DNA of 64,000 bases from Oreohelix idahoensis (lineage: Eukaryota > Mollusca > Gastropoda > Stylommatophora > Oreohelicidae). Positions 31,776-45,000 of the stretch are shown here, in pieces (position 1 is the first letter of the stretch; each line of letters starts with the position of its first letter). The translations under genes were made by a program, and so were the position numbers. The notes under the pieces were generated by a model. That model ran no database searches. It was not told the DNA's origin and worked only from the letters and a program-made list of their open reading frames with translations. The stretch lies in contig JAMPIV010018776.1 of the NCBI GenBank assembly GCA_024509875.1, forward strand, positions 688,001 through 752,000, given 5' to 3'.

Positions 31776-31815
31776 GGGGACCCAAAGATGCAGCAATATA
31801 GAATGCAGTTGTGGT
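31776..31815 (+). repeat. Fragment of the SINE2 head
   Basis: GGGGACCCAAAGATGCAGCA followed by ATAGAATGCAG matches 37145-37177, the first 33 bases of SINE2, and then diverges. Confidence 0.6.
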
Positions 31816-31829
31816 GAGATATCCGTGAT

Positions 31830-33829
31830 ACACCCCGCCCAAATAAAGAGATACTTTAGCGTTTGAACGTTTTCTAGGCCATAAAAACAAATCAAGTGCA
31901 AAAATATTTAACTAACGATTTGAAATTTAGTCACTACGCCAAGTAAATTTACCACCCAGCCCGACGTCCGTACCCTACCCCTCTTCTTAGTGTTTATGAA
32001 CGAACGTCGAGAAAATTGGGATATATTTGAATATTTCCACTATTACGTTAGAAAACCTGCAACTAAATTCAGGGTTTGACCTTGGTTGATGGCCAATACT
32101 ACTAGATTTGAAAATAAACAGTTAGAAAATCTATTAATAACTATAGCCTTAGCGACGGTTACTAGGGCCATCGCAAAATGCACTAACGCAAACGCGTGGC
32201 TAAGATTTGAATCTTCGGTCAGCAGGCGGGCAAGTCCCGCCCTCAAACACCCACTTTTTCTATACCCGTACCAATTTCTAGGAACGAATGTTAGACATGT
32301 GGCGAAAACCAATATTGTCGCCTCGCTTGGTATGGAAAAGGGGAGAGACAGGGTGGATGAAGATTCAAATCAGATTTTATCGGTGTGTTTTGTAAACTTA
32401 GATAATGGCGTTTCTTGTAAAAATAAAAGGGATATTGCAGGTAGCGCAAATATTAATCAATAAACTACCCTAAAACAATTCCCTTATAAAAAGTATCTTG
32501 TCTTAGCGAAGTATTTAGTTATAGTGAGTTTGGGGTAAAAACAATTAATCACAAGATAATTACATAGATGAAAACGAAGATAAATCATTAAAAGAAATCC
32601 AGATATAAAGATAGAGGACAGATGTCTGTTTAATAATCACTTTCCATTTTGAAAATCGGCCCATTAATGACGAAGATATTGTAGAAAATAAAATTTTTAC
32701 AGACAGACTTATACGCTGATAACTGCTCAATTTTGAAAGGCGTCGAGAAAGTTACATTTTCTAAACGCAGTTTTGATTGGTTGACTGTAGTTTGAGAAGG
32801 GGATAACATTAGCAAATCTGCCGGCCTCAGCGCCATTTGCCCAAAACTGTTAACACAGCCATCTTGAGAGCAGTAGCAAAGCGTTCATGTTGAATGCATT
32901 TTGCCATCTGGACGATAGCGGTCTGAACTATGCCCATTAACCGCCAGTCAAGCTTGTGATTTTGTGTTTTATTCTGTTATCTGCGGTAAGATAAATAACC
33001 TTATTGATATATTTATTTGTATGTAGAGGCAGACCCAGATAGGGCGCCCAAACCTTTGTGTTGTACGACATTGCAAAATGGAAGTGAAAACGACAACCCC
33101 AGTAAATGGAATGCCTAAGCAGAATCAGAGAGAAAGAAAATTAAAGTGTATTTTGAATATTGTCACAATAATATTACGACTGTAAGTCCATAAGCCACTA
33201 GCAGTCTTCTGCAGGGCCTTAGTGTTTACACAGAGACATGAAAACTTACATAGAATGATGAACCAAAAATTGTCACAGGTTAATAGAAGGAGAATGTACC
33301 CCAGCTGATGATATTGAAGATAACAAAGATTGAAGTGACAGTGGCGTTGTAGCCATAGGGGAGAAGAATGTAAACACTGGTAAAAACTGCCATACCAACT
33401 AAGGTGGATGAAATGGGTTGTCGTGAAGAGCTGACTCTCTTTGTTTTGAATGTATCATGTTTTAACTTGTGGAATGATAGTATAAATATGATGTAAAGAA
33501 GGGCCATAACCTTCTCTTTCAGGGTTATTTGGTACACTTACCAAGTACCAGAACTCCTGGCAAAGCAGAAATAGTGTGCGGGGTGAAAGCTGTTAACACT
33601 ACTGCCAGCTCCCTGCCACATCTACTTCCAGGAAGTCACAGTTCGTCTTTGTATTGAGAATCTTCAAGCCGTAATTTTCAATAGGCTCCAAGTTAAGTCC
33701 AGCTTTTTTGGCACTCGAGGACACATCCATAAATCTGATTCCACTTAATATCAAAAGTTGTAGGAAAGAAATAAAGAGGGGATGATGAGAAAACCCAACC
33801 CTCCATCTAGTAACCAGTGTTAATATTAG
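31830..33829. other. No gene recognised; contains an old repeat at about 32636-32710
   Basis: Mostly unassigned. CCATTAATGACGAAGATAT near 32660 and the surrounding 70 bases resemble 56663-56740, so a dispersed repeat is present. The LTR remnant that ends at 34252 may extend into the right part, but I cannot follow it. Confidence 0.4.
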
Positions 33830-34252
33830 TCAGTGGGGATACAAGCACCTTAATTAATTTAGAATTACTTTGTCTACTTTATTTATTTGAATAAATGTAC
33901 AAACACAATTTTTTTTGAATTGATAGTCCTGATCCGGAACATTTAGGATCAGGATGATTAAATTGTAATATAGTATTGTTACCAAAATTTCCAACAGAGT
34001 CTTATTCATTTTGATATTATTGAGTTATAGTTATGTTTGTTGAATTACAGCATCACTACACTTGCATTACCCTAGACACATAGTCAATTAACATACATCA
34101 TAAAAATATATCCCGAGTGAGATCTGAGGGAGGTAGTGGATAGGTACCCTGAGAACACAACATCAACTATTAGACTCAGGGACTTACACAGCTTGACCTC
34201 ACTCGGTGTGCTCTTAGGTGGATAAACACCTCTAACCTCTCATAACACCACA
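33830..34252 (+). repeat. LTR remnant of a Gmr1-like element, plus orientation
   Basis: It ends ...ACACCACA, the same terminus as the LTRs of elements 2 and 3 in their own orientation. In reverse it shares TATGTGTCTAGGGTAATGCA with the LTR of element 2 and carries both LTR hairpins (33927-33954 and 34113-34206). It is opposite in orientation to elements 2 and 3, and no internal element sequence follows. SINE2 begins directly after it. Confidence 0.7.
34113..34206 (+). other. LTR hairpin 1, remnant copy
   Basis: Arms CCGAGTGAGATC (34113-34124) and GACCTCACTCGG (34195-34206), with an inner ACCCTGAG/CTCAGGG pair. Relative to element 2 the second base pair of the stem is C-G instead of T-A. Confidence 0.65.
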
Positions 34253-34530
34253 GCAGTCAGCGACCCATAGCTTGACTGCATGCATCAGGGTCAGCGAACC
34301 AGAGCTGACAAAGACCCTACTCCACCTCCACGTGGTGGTCCTGGAAACAGGCTGCACCACTGCAGTCTGGCTGAGAGAGTAGGGATCGAAGAGGGAAGGC
34401 CAACCCGGTCCCAAAAATTGCCGTGCTGAAGTCGGATGTGTCGGCCGAAAGGAGCAGATATCACAGCTCCGGCGTAAATAGACACAACGCAACCAACGTC
34501 CTTTTCAGGACGAACGAGAAAGAAGAAGAA
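34253..34530 (+). repeat. SINE2 copy, 5'-shortened
   Basis: It is nearly identical to 37173-37448, from GCAGTCAGCGACCCATAG to the tail GGACGAACGAGAAAGAAGAA. It lacks the first 28 bases of the complete copy. Confidence 0.85.
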
Positions 34531-34539
34531 TCCTAAGCA

Positions 34540-35220
34540 TGATTTGCTGCTTTCCTTATACATTGGTGAAATTGTGTTGAATTTCTGGTCAACATCATCA
34601 GTTGCTATTGGCAATTTGATTTCGTCTCTTTATATCAACTACGAAAGCTTTTCTGGTAAGGGGGTCCTTAAGTTTGATGATGTCATACCTTTTCTGTTTA
34701 GTTACAATAGCTCCAGCAGTTCTGAGTTTCACTTTCAGTCTTGCTGCAGCTAAGTGGTATAATAAATGCTTCCATCTACCATTGATCATAATGTGGTCTA
34801 TCTGGTTTATATCCCGGCCGTTTGGTTTGTGCTGCCCATCCTCTCTTCCAGAGTAAAGTACTCTTTCTCCTTTGCTGTTTTTATTGTCCCTGTCCCTATT
34901 CATCTGCTCCCACTTATTCCCAGGATATGTAATCTGTAGTTCCTCATTTCTGTTGTGATCTGCCTCAGTTTTCCTGCCTCAGCCATAGTTCTGAAGTTCC
35001 AGAATCCAATTCTGGTTTCGTGTTTTGCGATCAGGGCATCCGTTTTCATGCCAATGGCTTCCTTTCGGCTTTGACCACTATCAGTCATACGAGCCTCAGA
35101 CTCCGAATGTCCGTCCCACATCAAAACTGTTTCATTTGTTGTTGTTTCCGTAACGTGATTGTTTTTTTTTACATAGACAGCGGTGTCGGCCCTGTACTAA
35201 AACCCCCAACCTAGAGGACC
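34540..35220 (-). pseudogene. LINE-B' endonuclease domain and 5' UTR fragment
   Basis: In reverse: a 5' UTR-like stretch (TTACGGAAACAACAACAAAT at about 35133-35152), then KHETRIGFWNFRTMAEAGKL, EMRNYRLHILGISGSR, and after an internal deletion YPGNKWEQMNRDR, INQIDHIMINGRWKHLL and LKVKLRTAGAI. This is the APE-type endonuclease of an RTE-like LINE. The central part with the second catalytic motif is missing. Confidence 0.75.
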
Positions 35221-35530
35221 AGGGTGCCAGCCTTAGTTTGATCCCTACCCGTGCAGACCTGACAAGTTTGGTAGAACCTGCCAGGAGTATAGCATAGCAC
35301 TGGGGGTTGTCAGGGTACTCAAGCTGCCTTACCGCTTCAAGGTATAGGCACCAGTGAAGGCAGTGGAAACCTCATTGTGTAAAACAAATTTCTACAGAAA
35401 CCATAGTTACAACAGCTTCATTCTCCGTAGAGCGCGCAAACGAAATTAATGATGATATCTAGTTTTGAAATCATCATGCTTTCCTGTTTGCTCGCTGTGG
35501 AGCCTGGAGCCACAGTTGTAGCTAGTCGTC
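35221..35530 (+). repeat. Old repeat DNA with R3 core
   Basis: At 35360-35420 GGAAACCTCATTGTGTAAAA and TTCTACAGAAACCATAGTTA match the R3 core. Downstream, GGAGCCTGGAGCCACAGTTG suggests a diverged remainder. Confidence 0.5.
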
Positions 35531-36329
35531 TTGCTTGAAGCTTGCATGAAATCATGAAAGTACTCTTGCAGCGGTGATGTCTCTATCAATTTGGTGTACA
35601 TGATGAATTTGACAGCCCCATGCAAAAACTCATATTAGTCGGCTCTTACAAGATGTTTCCTTTTCTTTCTACGCTTCAACAGAGAGCACTAGAAGCTACA
35701 CTTTTATATAATATTTACTGGGAACTGGATAACGTCCATCTTAACGGTAAGACAGTAATCTTGAGATCTTTGAAGAGAAGAATGAAAAAGAACAAAAACC
35801 ACAAGCAACAAGCAGATACAATATATCCTTTGTCTGTCATGGCAGGCTATAAATAGCGACTTTTATTACGTGTCAGGCAACTCATTTATTGCACCGAATT
35901 TCGTAGCTGTTAATTGAACATGGCAAATATTTTTGTTGAAGCACGACATTGAATGAATGCTACTGAGACGAACTTCCGGAAAGGGTTCCTGAAGGTCTTT
36001 CTTTTTTGTTGTTTGGTTATATTTTCACGGACTTTGTGTTTTAAAAAGTAATCCTTATTTTTTGTGTTGCTTTTATATTAAGTTGATGTATCCTTTATTG
36101 TTGTGTAAATGTTAGCTCAAAAATGATTTCCATTACCACGTCTGTTGTTAGTAATGTATGAGAGTTCTGTCCCAGCTGTCTGTGCCTTTGTTTTCCTTTA
36201 TTTGTTTATTCTTTTCCTCAAAGATTTATTTAGTGACCTAACCGATATATCTTAAATTAAATTGGTCACATGATAACAACTTCTCTAGCTCGGATAGTCA
36301 AATAGTTATGGCTTCTCCTTCAGAGCAAT
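35531..36329. other. No gene recognised
   Basis: No supported frame, RNA or repeat. Confidence 0.4.
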
Positions 36330-36700
36330 GCTGTTCTTAAGCTACGGTCTTTCATACATGGATGCATGTGTAGAATAGAAGGATTGAAATGGTATGACAA
36401 GATCAGTAATGTGGAACTGATGACACGAACCAGACAAGGTGTCCGTGGAACAAGAGATGAGAAGAAGACGCTGGCGATGGATAGTACACGTACTGAGGAA
36501 AACTCTTTATAATTTCACAAGGCAGTCCTTATTCTCGAATCCCCAGAGTGACAGGTAGAGGGACACTAAAGAACACGTGAGAAGAGAATTGCAGACAAAA
36601 ATTAAATGAAAAAAAATCATGGAAATATCTTGAGCTGATGGCACGGGACATGAAGATTTGGCATAGGTTTGCTGAAGGCCTATGCTCCTTGTGGAGCTCA
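36330..36700 (+). pseudogene. LINE-B 3'-terminal fragment
   Basis: Across shifts the plus strand reads RRRRWRWIVHVLRKTLYNFT, then SLFSNPQ, a basic segment, and LELMARDMKIWHRFAEGLCS near the end. This is the C terminus of the same LINE family as 49927-50165 and 50470-51010. It is 5'-truncated. Confidence 0.7.
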
Positions 36701-37135
36701 ATGGTGATAATGGTGACGCTGTTCTTACAGGAAAGGACATTTCTATTCACTGGTCCATGCCATTTCGGCTACTCTGCTCGAATCAGATCAATCAGTCACT
36801 CATCGAAGACGTGACGCGTGCACGAGAACGGCTTGTCCGTGTCTATGGAAAGATTGTTAAATGCTTAGTATTTAAAGTTAGTTATGGACAGTTTATACAG
36901 CTGTGTTATGTTACGTTGTTTTGGGACCCTAAGAAATCAATTACGACTTGCCGAAAACAAAATGAGACATAAATAAATTAATAAAAACGTAACGTTTAAA
37001 ATATGACGCACAATAATGTTTTGATGAATCGAAGTGAAAAAAATATTATTATCATAAAGGCCAATAAATAGAGTACGCTCTCGTATAATTTTTTTAAATA
37101 CAAGTATCGATCTCTTGCCTATGTATTTAATCAAA
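36701..37135. other. No gene recognised
   Basis: AT-rich, no supported frame. Confidence 0.4.
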
Positions 37136-37144
37136 AGAAAACAG

Positions 37145-37448
37145 GGGACCCAAAGATGGAGCAAAAGAGAATGCAGTCAGCGACCCATAGCTTGACTGCT
37201 GGCGTCAGGGTCAGCGAACCAGAGCTGACCAAGACCCTACTCCACCTCCACGTGGTGGTCCTGGAAACAGGCTGCATCACTGCAGTCTGGCTGAGAGAGT
37301 AGGGATCGAAGAGGGAAGGCAAACACGGTCCCAAAAATGCCGTGCTGAAGTCGGATGTGTCGGCCGAAAGGAGCAGATATCGCAGCTCAGGCGTAAACAG
37401 ACACAACGCAACCACCGTCCTTTTCAGGACGAACGAGGAAGAAGAAGA
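37145..37448 (+). repeat. SINE2, complete copy (304 bp)
   Basis: It is flanked by AGAAAACAG on both sides (37136-37144 and 37449-37457). It starts GGGACCCAAAGATGGAGCAA and ends in GGACGAACGAGGAAGAAGAA. There is no clear pol III promoter and no coding frame. It may instead be a derivative of LINE ends, as inferred for SINE1. Confidence 0.75.
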
Positions 37449-37593
37449 AGAAAACAGCACGCGTTAACAGAAAATATGTGCGCCGTTTTTCATAAACTTA
37501 GGTAATTGGCAATTTATTAGAGCATGGGGAAAAGGGAGGTGGCGAGAACTTACTAAAGTACAACATCTTGACTAAGACAATGATATGTCTTTT

Positions 37594-37652
37594 CAGCAGT
37601 CCTCATCAGCAGTCCTCATCAGCAGTCCTCATCAGCAGTCCTCATCAGCAGT
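37594..37652. repeat. 13-bp tandem repeat, four units
   Basis: AGCAGTCCTCATC repeats four times in a row. Confidence 0.9.
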
Positions 37653-39224
37653 CCCGGAATACTTCCAAGATCTACTTCTACTTTTTGTAATGAGACTGCG
37701 ATCTACCAAATACCATATTTCATTGCAGTTTTCATTTCATTCTTTTACAGTTTTTCATCTCTACGTGCATATCAAATGACGAAAGCATTTAAAGCATACA
37801 CAAATGTTTTGTAATGTTTATTAATTGAGGACAAAAACAAATAGGTGCATGTGCAAGGAAGAAAAAAAGAAGGTATTGTATTAATATTAACAAAGTCAAA
37901 AAAGCATATAACATTTAAGTACTAGTATTACAACAGATGTAACAACACAGACTTAATATGATGATGATTTGCAATATATCGTCCCAATTAAATCGTCAAA
38001 TGTAGGTACGAAACATATTATACCTTTAAAAATGTACTTACCTTCTTACTTAGTCGTTCCTCTTCTACCCTGAGGTGTAGATGTTTGCCAGATAGAGTGC
38101 CATACTATCCTATCGGCTGTCTTCTCTTGGCCTAGTTCCATCCCAGTACATGGTCCTTCTGGGAAAGCAAAATATTTAATTAAAGAATTAGAGAAAAGTG
38201 TAGGAAAAAAGTGTATATCTTGCGGTTCACCTAAATTATCTCAGCGGTCCAACGGTATACCGCGATCGAAGTAATACTTACCCTGCTCTAAAACACGGTC
38301 AGGTTTTGAGAAACAGTTCACAAAATTCTAAATCCAGCGAAAAGAGGACAAGATGTTTTACCGGGAATAACAATAGAAGACATATGACACAAATCTTACA
38401 ATGTGCTTATGAAACAGTGCTCACAGCAAAAAGTCAACAAGATGTGCATAAATTAACACATACGCTAGCAAGTGAAGAAAAAAATAATTAAATTTACATA
38501 TTCTCACAACAACAACAGTGGTAATAACAAAGGAGACAACAATAATCAAATGTGAGAAAAAAGGTTAAAGGAACGATATTAAATCCTTAGAGCACTTGAC
38601 AATGGACATGCGTAACCAAAAAAAAAAAAAAAAAACGCGCACACACGCAGATTAAGTATCGTGCAATGGAAGCAGTAAGTATGGTCTTGCGATGAACAGT
38701 TCATAACAAGATCTCTGCTGAAGCAGCGAGTATTTGAACTATTGATAACGAGATAATTGAGAAAGCAACGAGTATCTGAAGCATTGAAATACTCAGAAGC
38801 CACTACTGTTGTCCATGTTTGGCAACGCCACTAAACATGATACAGTGTAATAATTGAGAACTAACTTTTCAGTATCTAATCTATATTTTTGAGCGTCTGT
38901 CGGTTTGTCCTCTATAGAAAGAGGGGACGAAATTTTTTTGGTTCGTCTAATTTTATAGTCTTCTTTATCGCACACAGCAAGAAACATTAGATGACATTCT
39001 ACTTAGAACCTGTGGAGTTAATGACCCACTACATTAACGATGAAATACAGAGATGATCTTACAGAAGATTTTAAATATCAGGCTCAGCTAATACTGTATA
39101 TTCTAAAATGGAAATTGGTTACAGTGATGACATTTACTATACAGCTTTAATTGTCATAGAAGATACGGTTATTTCTATGGAAGGGGAAGAACTACATACT
39201 CTTGGTCTCCCTCATATTAACCAA
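37653..39224. other. No host gene; one LINE-A fragment and a poly(A) run
   Basis: Apart from the LINE-A fragment at 38047-38165, I see an A run at about 38618-38635 and unassigned AT-rich DNA. Confidence 0.4.
38047..38165 (-). pseudogene. LINE-A 3' end, strongly 5'-truncated
   Basis: It matches the last 120 bases of the copy at 52458-53797, including the reverse-strand CTACACCTCA...GACTAAGTAAG end. Confidence 0.75.
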
Positions 39225-39591
39225 ACTGAAGGAGGTGCAGTGGAGGAAATGATTGGAGTAGATGTGCTGGAGGTGAGAGGTATGATGGGGACATGATTGA
39301 CTTAGATGTGTTGGTGGAGGAAATGATTGGAATAAGTGTGCCCAGAGTGAGATGTATAAGGGAGGACATGATTGGGGTTGATGTCCTGGGAGTGAAAGGT
39401 ATAGAGAAGGTCATGATTGGAGTAGATATGCTGGAGGTGGGAGGTACAGTGGAGAACATGACTGGAGTAGATGTACTGGAGGTAAGAGGAACAATGGAGG
39501 ACAACATTGGAGTTATTGTGCTAGGAGTGAGAGGTATCATGGAGGACATGACTGGAGTAGATATGCTAGAGGTGAGAAGTATGGTGGAGGA
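39225..39591 (+). repeat. 45-bp minisatellite, left part
   Basis: Eight diverged units of a 45-bp repeat anchored by GACATGACTGGAGTAGATGT. The last units are most like the array right of element 3. It ends in GAGGA, one side of the element 3 target duplication. Confidence 0.88.
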
Positions 39592-42005
39592 TGTGGTGAA
39601 GTGGGATGTTATAAATATTTATAGGGGACTTAGTGTACTGACTGAGATCAGCTGTGAAGGTATATATATATCTAATAAGAGTAGTGTATTATATATCACC
39701 TTACTTGCTACCACATATCTATATATCTCAGTCAGAATTATTCTGGAATAGTGTGATGACTACGTTATGTGTCTAGGGTATGTGTATGATGAAGTGTAAG
39801 TCACAACAACAGACAGATAAACAATTTAATTTAATCCACTACTCTTAACAACACTGTGACACTCACATACATATAACACTCTATGAGAATATCTTAAAGA
39901 AGTCACTCGTAACTTTTCAAATAACAATATGTATTCATTACTGGCATGAATGAATATGTGTCCTGATTCAACTACAAGGGAACCAGGAATCACAATCAAT
40001 TTAAATTACAAGTTATGTACAGAATGTATTTAATATGAATATTGTAGTGACATATATTATTACAAAAATGTTCTATGTGTGTCAGTTGTGTAGTAGTAAA
40101 ATGAGGTAATACTGGTTTTGTTTTGTTCAAGCTCTGTTGGTATTTGTCATCATGACTTCAATAGTTTGTCTTTAGGGACTAGTATTGGAGATGTTCACAG
40201 TTCCTGATTTTAAGACAAGTAAATTCCCCTCTTAATGTTAATTTTACAAAGTCAGTTCAAGATGAGGGGACATAATGTTGAGCTCAGCTGGCCAAGTTAG
40301 CTTATCTGGCGTGATGGCGGCAGGAAAGGACTCCTCTGCTCGAATTCTCCTCTGGGCTCTGGAGACACCTCACTGATAGCTAAAAGGACCAAGGAGTATG
40401 CTGTCCGACACTGGATTCAGCAAAGCTCTGACTAGGTGCTGCTCAGTACCATCAAGACCACTGTCCCTGAAATCAAGAAGGATGTACCTTCTACTTCATA
40501 ACTAACTTAAACTCTCTTGTTACACTGATCACAACACAGCACAAACATTGAGTTCAGAGCATTAGGCCAACTGTCAGCTTCATTTGAAATACTTTATTCC
40601 AGTATTACCCTTCTTAATGGTTACTACGCCTCTGCAATTCCAGCATTATTTCTTTCTATTCAATCATCCAGGTGTCAGTGTACTGTTTGGCCATTCCATG
40701 CCGTTTTACTTCTCTCCGACACCCTCTGTTCAGGCTGGAGCATTACAGGCTTTACCTCACGTTGGCCACTGAACTACACATATATATACAGGCATAAATC
40801 AACAATTCACATTCAATTTTCATTAAAAGATATTGAATGGTTCAAGCTTACCACAATTCATACGAATAAACACAGATACGTTGATTAGCAATGAATTCTG
40901 GCACAAACTGGCACAAATTCCCATCTGCTTATCTTCCAGGCTTTTATTTAGCCAAATATAAGCTGGCTTCAACGCACTGATGCTTTATCAATCTTATTTA
41001 AACAAGTGGTTTCGAACTAACGCTCCCAAGTGTGTATATCAGCGAGTCTGACCAATGAGCCCCGTTTCGACAAGTGTTTGAAAAAAATGTTACCTTTCCC
41101 CGTTTCCCCTAACAACCAAGATAGTATTTATAGCCCGACCAATCGTGGTTAGGCTTTCATTTGTTGCGCTCCAATCAATTTGGAGTTTACATGGTAGGCT
41201 ATTTCTGTAACGTAAATTTTTTTCAAACACGTTAAAAAAAAATCTTATGAGCAGAAATGATTTTATGCTGTCAGGCACCCCCAATATTTTATTTTGGGTA
41301 TAATTTATTAATTCCTGGACTATTTGCGTAACGTTTTACATATTATTTGTCAGCAAGCCCTAAGGAACCCAAAAATACAAATTTAAAGGAGCTACGTGGC
41401 TGCGTTCAAAATATGCAATTTCTTCTACCTCCTGTTTCGAAGATGTGCTGTCTGGGTACTGTTATGTTTTCAACCGTAAACCCATCTAATGTTATCTTTT
41501 CTAATAAGAGTTTTTTATGATTTATAAACCTAACTCTGGGAAAGGGTAGTGTATTTTATCACTGTCCGTCTGAAAAAAAATTAGTGCATGTAGACTTACA
41601 CGCGTGATGGCAGCATTTGTGTATCGCGCGACGCGTGTTGCATGCGTTCCTGATTTTCAGCCCTCCCCTCTCTCTTTATCCTTTTGTCCATCTGTTCGTT
41701 CGTTTTGGTAACGCAGTATAATTAATGTTAGGATTAATTTAGGTCATTACGCAGTACGTCTCAATGTTTTTCTTAGAAATGCAGCACACGTTTCATTGAA
41801 GAAGGCGGGTAATAATACAGTAAGCTTTTATATCAACGTGAAAGCGTTACAATTTGCAGACGAAGCAGAAAACAAGGGGGATTTCGAGTACATTCTTTGT
41901 GACAGCACTGTTATTTTCCCATTGCTCTTCTCTTTATTAATTTTATTTGTTAGGCTTTATATTTACCTAATAATTTATATATGTGGATTAGAATATTTCA
42001 CGACA
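39592..42005 (-). repeat. 3' LTR of element 3 (left copy)
   Basis: Plus-strand ends are TGTGGTGAAG and TTTCACGACA. It is almost identical to 46655-49067; a clear difference is at about 40058-40066. It contains hairpin 1 (39638-39735) and hairpin 2 (39961-39988). Confidence 0.95.
39638..39735 (-). other. LTR hairpin 1, element 3
   Basis: CTGACTGAGAT (39638-39648) is the exact reverse complement of ATCTCAGTCAG (39725-39735). Compared with element 2, one stem pair is swapped from G-C to C-G. The same hairpin is in the right LTR at 46701-46798. Confidence 0.7.
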
Positions 42006-42018
42006 CCTCCCCTCTTAA
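42006..42018 (-). promoter_or_regulatory. Polypurine tract of element 3
   Basis: The minus strand reads AAGAGGGGAGGTG directly before the LTR start TGTCGTGAAA. Confidence 0.8.
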
Positions 42019-42072
42019 AACAGACATTATATGTCAGTCCTTTATTCTATATACACATAGAGAAATTTATTA

Positions 42073-45000
42073 TTATTTCTGGGGTTTACGGTGATTCTCA
42101 TCACACGGATGGCGGCTTAAAAAATCCGCTCCCAAATTGGTTTTTCCAGATATATACTCAATGCTAAAATTATATGGAGCCAGAAGTAAAGACCATCGGA
42201 GTAACCTAGAGTTCTCATGCTTAGCCTGTGCTAGAAACGATAAAGGTTTGTGATCTGTTTGCAACTTAAATGCCTTCCCATATAGATAAATATTGAATTT
42301 CTTTATTGCCCATATTACTGCAAGACATTCTTTTTCGCTAGTTGAGTAGTTGATTTCAGCTTTATTCAACTTTCTGCTAGCATATGCCACTGGGCTTAAT
42401 TCCCCATCCAATGCATCTGATTTCTGTAGTAGAGTTGCACCTAACCCAATATTACTTGCATCCGTCCTTACTATGAATTCTTGACTTAAGTCAGGTAATT
42501 TCAAAATGGGTTTACTTGTGAGCTTTTCCTTCAATTCTTGGTAAGTCATTTCACATTGTGGTGTCCATGTAATGCGATCTGGAAGTCCTTTACGTGTCAA
42601 TTCAGTTAACGGTGCACATATGGAATTAAAGTTCTTGATATACTTCTGGTAGAAACCACATAATGAGACAAAGGATCTCACGTCCTTCTTGGTTTGTGGT
42701 CTCGGGGCTTTCTGTAGTTTTTCTAAATTCTTTGGGTCAGGGGTCATATTTCCCTGATAAACTGTGTGTCCCAAAAATTCCAATTCTTTACATCCAACGC
42801 AACATTTGGTTGGACGGGCTGTTAAATTTGCCTCCCTAAGTCGATCAAACAGCATGTTCAGAGAGTCAATGTGTTCCTCAAATGTTTCTGTTGCTATAAG
42901 GATATCATCCATAAAATTTGTTATACAGGGATTATTCAGAGGATCCAATAATTTTCTCATCATTCTAGAGAAGACACTAGGCGCATTCTTCAATCCAAAT
43001 GGCAATCTATTAAACTCATAGTGTCCTTCTGAGGTACTAAAAGCTAGGTATGGTCTAACCTCAGGCTTTACTGGAATCTGATAGTATCCTTTACTCAGAT
43101 CCACTTTTGAGAAATATTTAGCTTTATTTAGTCTGGCAAACAGCTGATTTGTATCCGGCAATGGATCCACCTGTCCTTCTGTAATAGCATTCAGTCTCCT
43201 GTAATCTATACAGAGTCTATGTTCTCCAGAGGGCTTCCTTAAGAGTACAACACCGGAACTATACGAAGACTCACTGTGCGAAATAATTCCTTCCTTCAAC
43301 AGATAGTCTATCTCTTCCTTCAAAGCTTTCTCCTTAGCAAACGGAATCGAATATGGTTTCATACAGACAGGTGTGGGGTCTATCAGTTTCATATCATATT
43401 CCAATAGGTTTGTATGCCCTGGTCGGTCTGTTAACACCTCTGCATGATTATTTAGAACCTGTTGCACTCTCTCTTTCTGAGTTTTCGTTAAATGTGTACT
43501 GATTTTCACCTGTGCTGCTGTCTCACAGGGGTGTAATGGATATTCAAATGATGAAAGTGGTTCCTTTTTCATCTCCATGGCGATGGACAAGGTCAACAAG
43601 TGTGTCTCTTCTTGATGTTCTCTTTCCAAATATTTCTTCAGGAGATTCACATGATAGATTTTTTCTTTCCCCTTCTTATCTATCTTATAATTTGTTCTAG
43701 ACACCTTCTCTAAAACTGTATATGGACCCTGCCATCCAATTTGTAACTTATTCTGACTCCCAGGCAAAAGAAGCAGTACTTTCTCTCCCACAGCCAAATT
43801 TCTGTCTTTCGCCTTCCTGTTATAATAGGCAGCATGTTTCTTCCTGGCTTGTTTCAAATTTTCATTGGCAAGTTTCCAGCCAGTTTTCAACCGAGTGGTC
43901 AGCTCATTCACATATTGGTATGAAGATGTAATGTTTTCCTCTGCCTTTTCATCAGTCCACGTTCTTAACAAAGCTTCAAGTGGACCTTTTATTGGCCTTC
44001 CAAACAATAATGTTGCCGGGGCCATACCGGTTGAACTATGGGGTACCTCCCGATAAGCAAAGAGGGCGGCGTGCAGGTACTGGTCCCATGTATCTGGTTT
44101 TTCGTGTGCCAACTTTCTCAGGATCGACATCAATGTGCCGTTAAATCTTTCCACTTGGCCGTTCCCTTGGGGATGATACACACTACAATGGAAGTGTTTG
44201 GCCTGGAAGATCCTGAAAACTTCTTCAGTTAGTTTCCCCTTGAACTGAGAGCCATTATCAGTCAAGATTTGATTGGGAAAGCCTAACCTTGTGAAAATTG
44301 TGAGCAATGCCTCTGCCACATGTTTTGAATCAATCGATGACAGGGCTACTGCCTCTCCCCACATAGAACAAGTGTCCACCAGAGTCAGAATGTAGCTGTT
44401 CCTTCTCTTGGTTCGGGTGAGAGGTCCCACAAGATCCACGGCAACTCTCTCAAAGGGTGTTCCCACTATGGGCATTTCCCCCAGAGTTGCTGGTGCAGTC
44501 CAATGTTTAGGTGCTACTCGTTGGCACTCTGGACAGGATTTTACATATCGTTTGATATCTTCAGTTATTCCTGGCCAGAAATAGTGACAAGCTATTCGCT
44601 GTCCTGTTGCGCTGATTCCCATATGACCACTGAAGGGAATCGCATGCCCTAGTTCCAACACTTTAGTCCTATATGAAGTGGGAAGGACCAGCTGTCCGTG
44701 ACCATTGGATTCAGATCCAGCCTTCCTATATATCAATTTGTTCTTCATATAAAACTCTCCCTTGCCTGGAGGTGTATGAGATTTGGGCAACTTCTTGAAA
44801 CATGGCTTGAGTGTTTTGTCCTCAGCCTGTGCCTTCCTCATCTCATCTGGGTGAGTATTTATGGGATTATCCTCCTCCTTCTTTGTCTGTGATCTGGTCT
44901 GCACTGTTGCCAATATCACAGGTCTCTTGGGATTCCCCAAGAAGACATATCTACACCCCAATATTAGAGGGTAGATTGGCTCATTTATCACTGCTGCTTT

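Noticed and set aside
40584..40772. 62-codon frame repeated at 47645-47833
   Set aside because: It is identical because both lie in the two LTRs of element 3. It is antisense to the element and has no domain.
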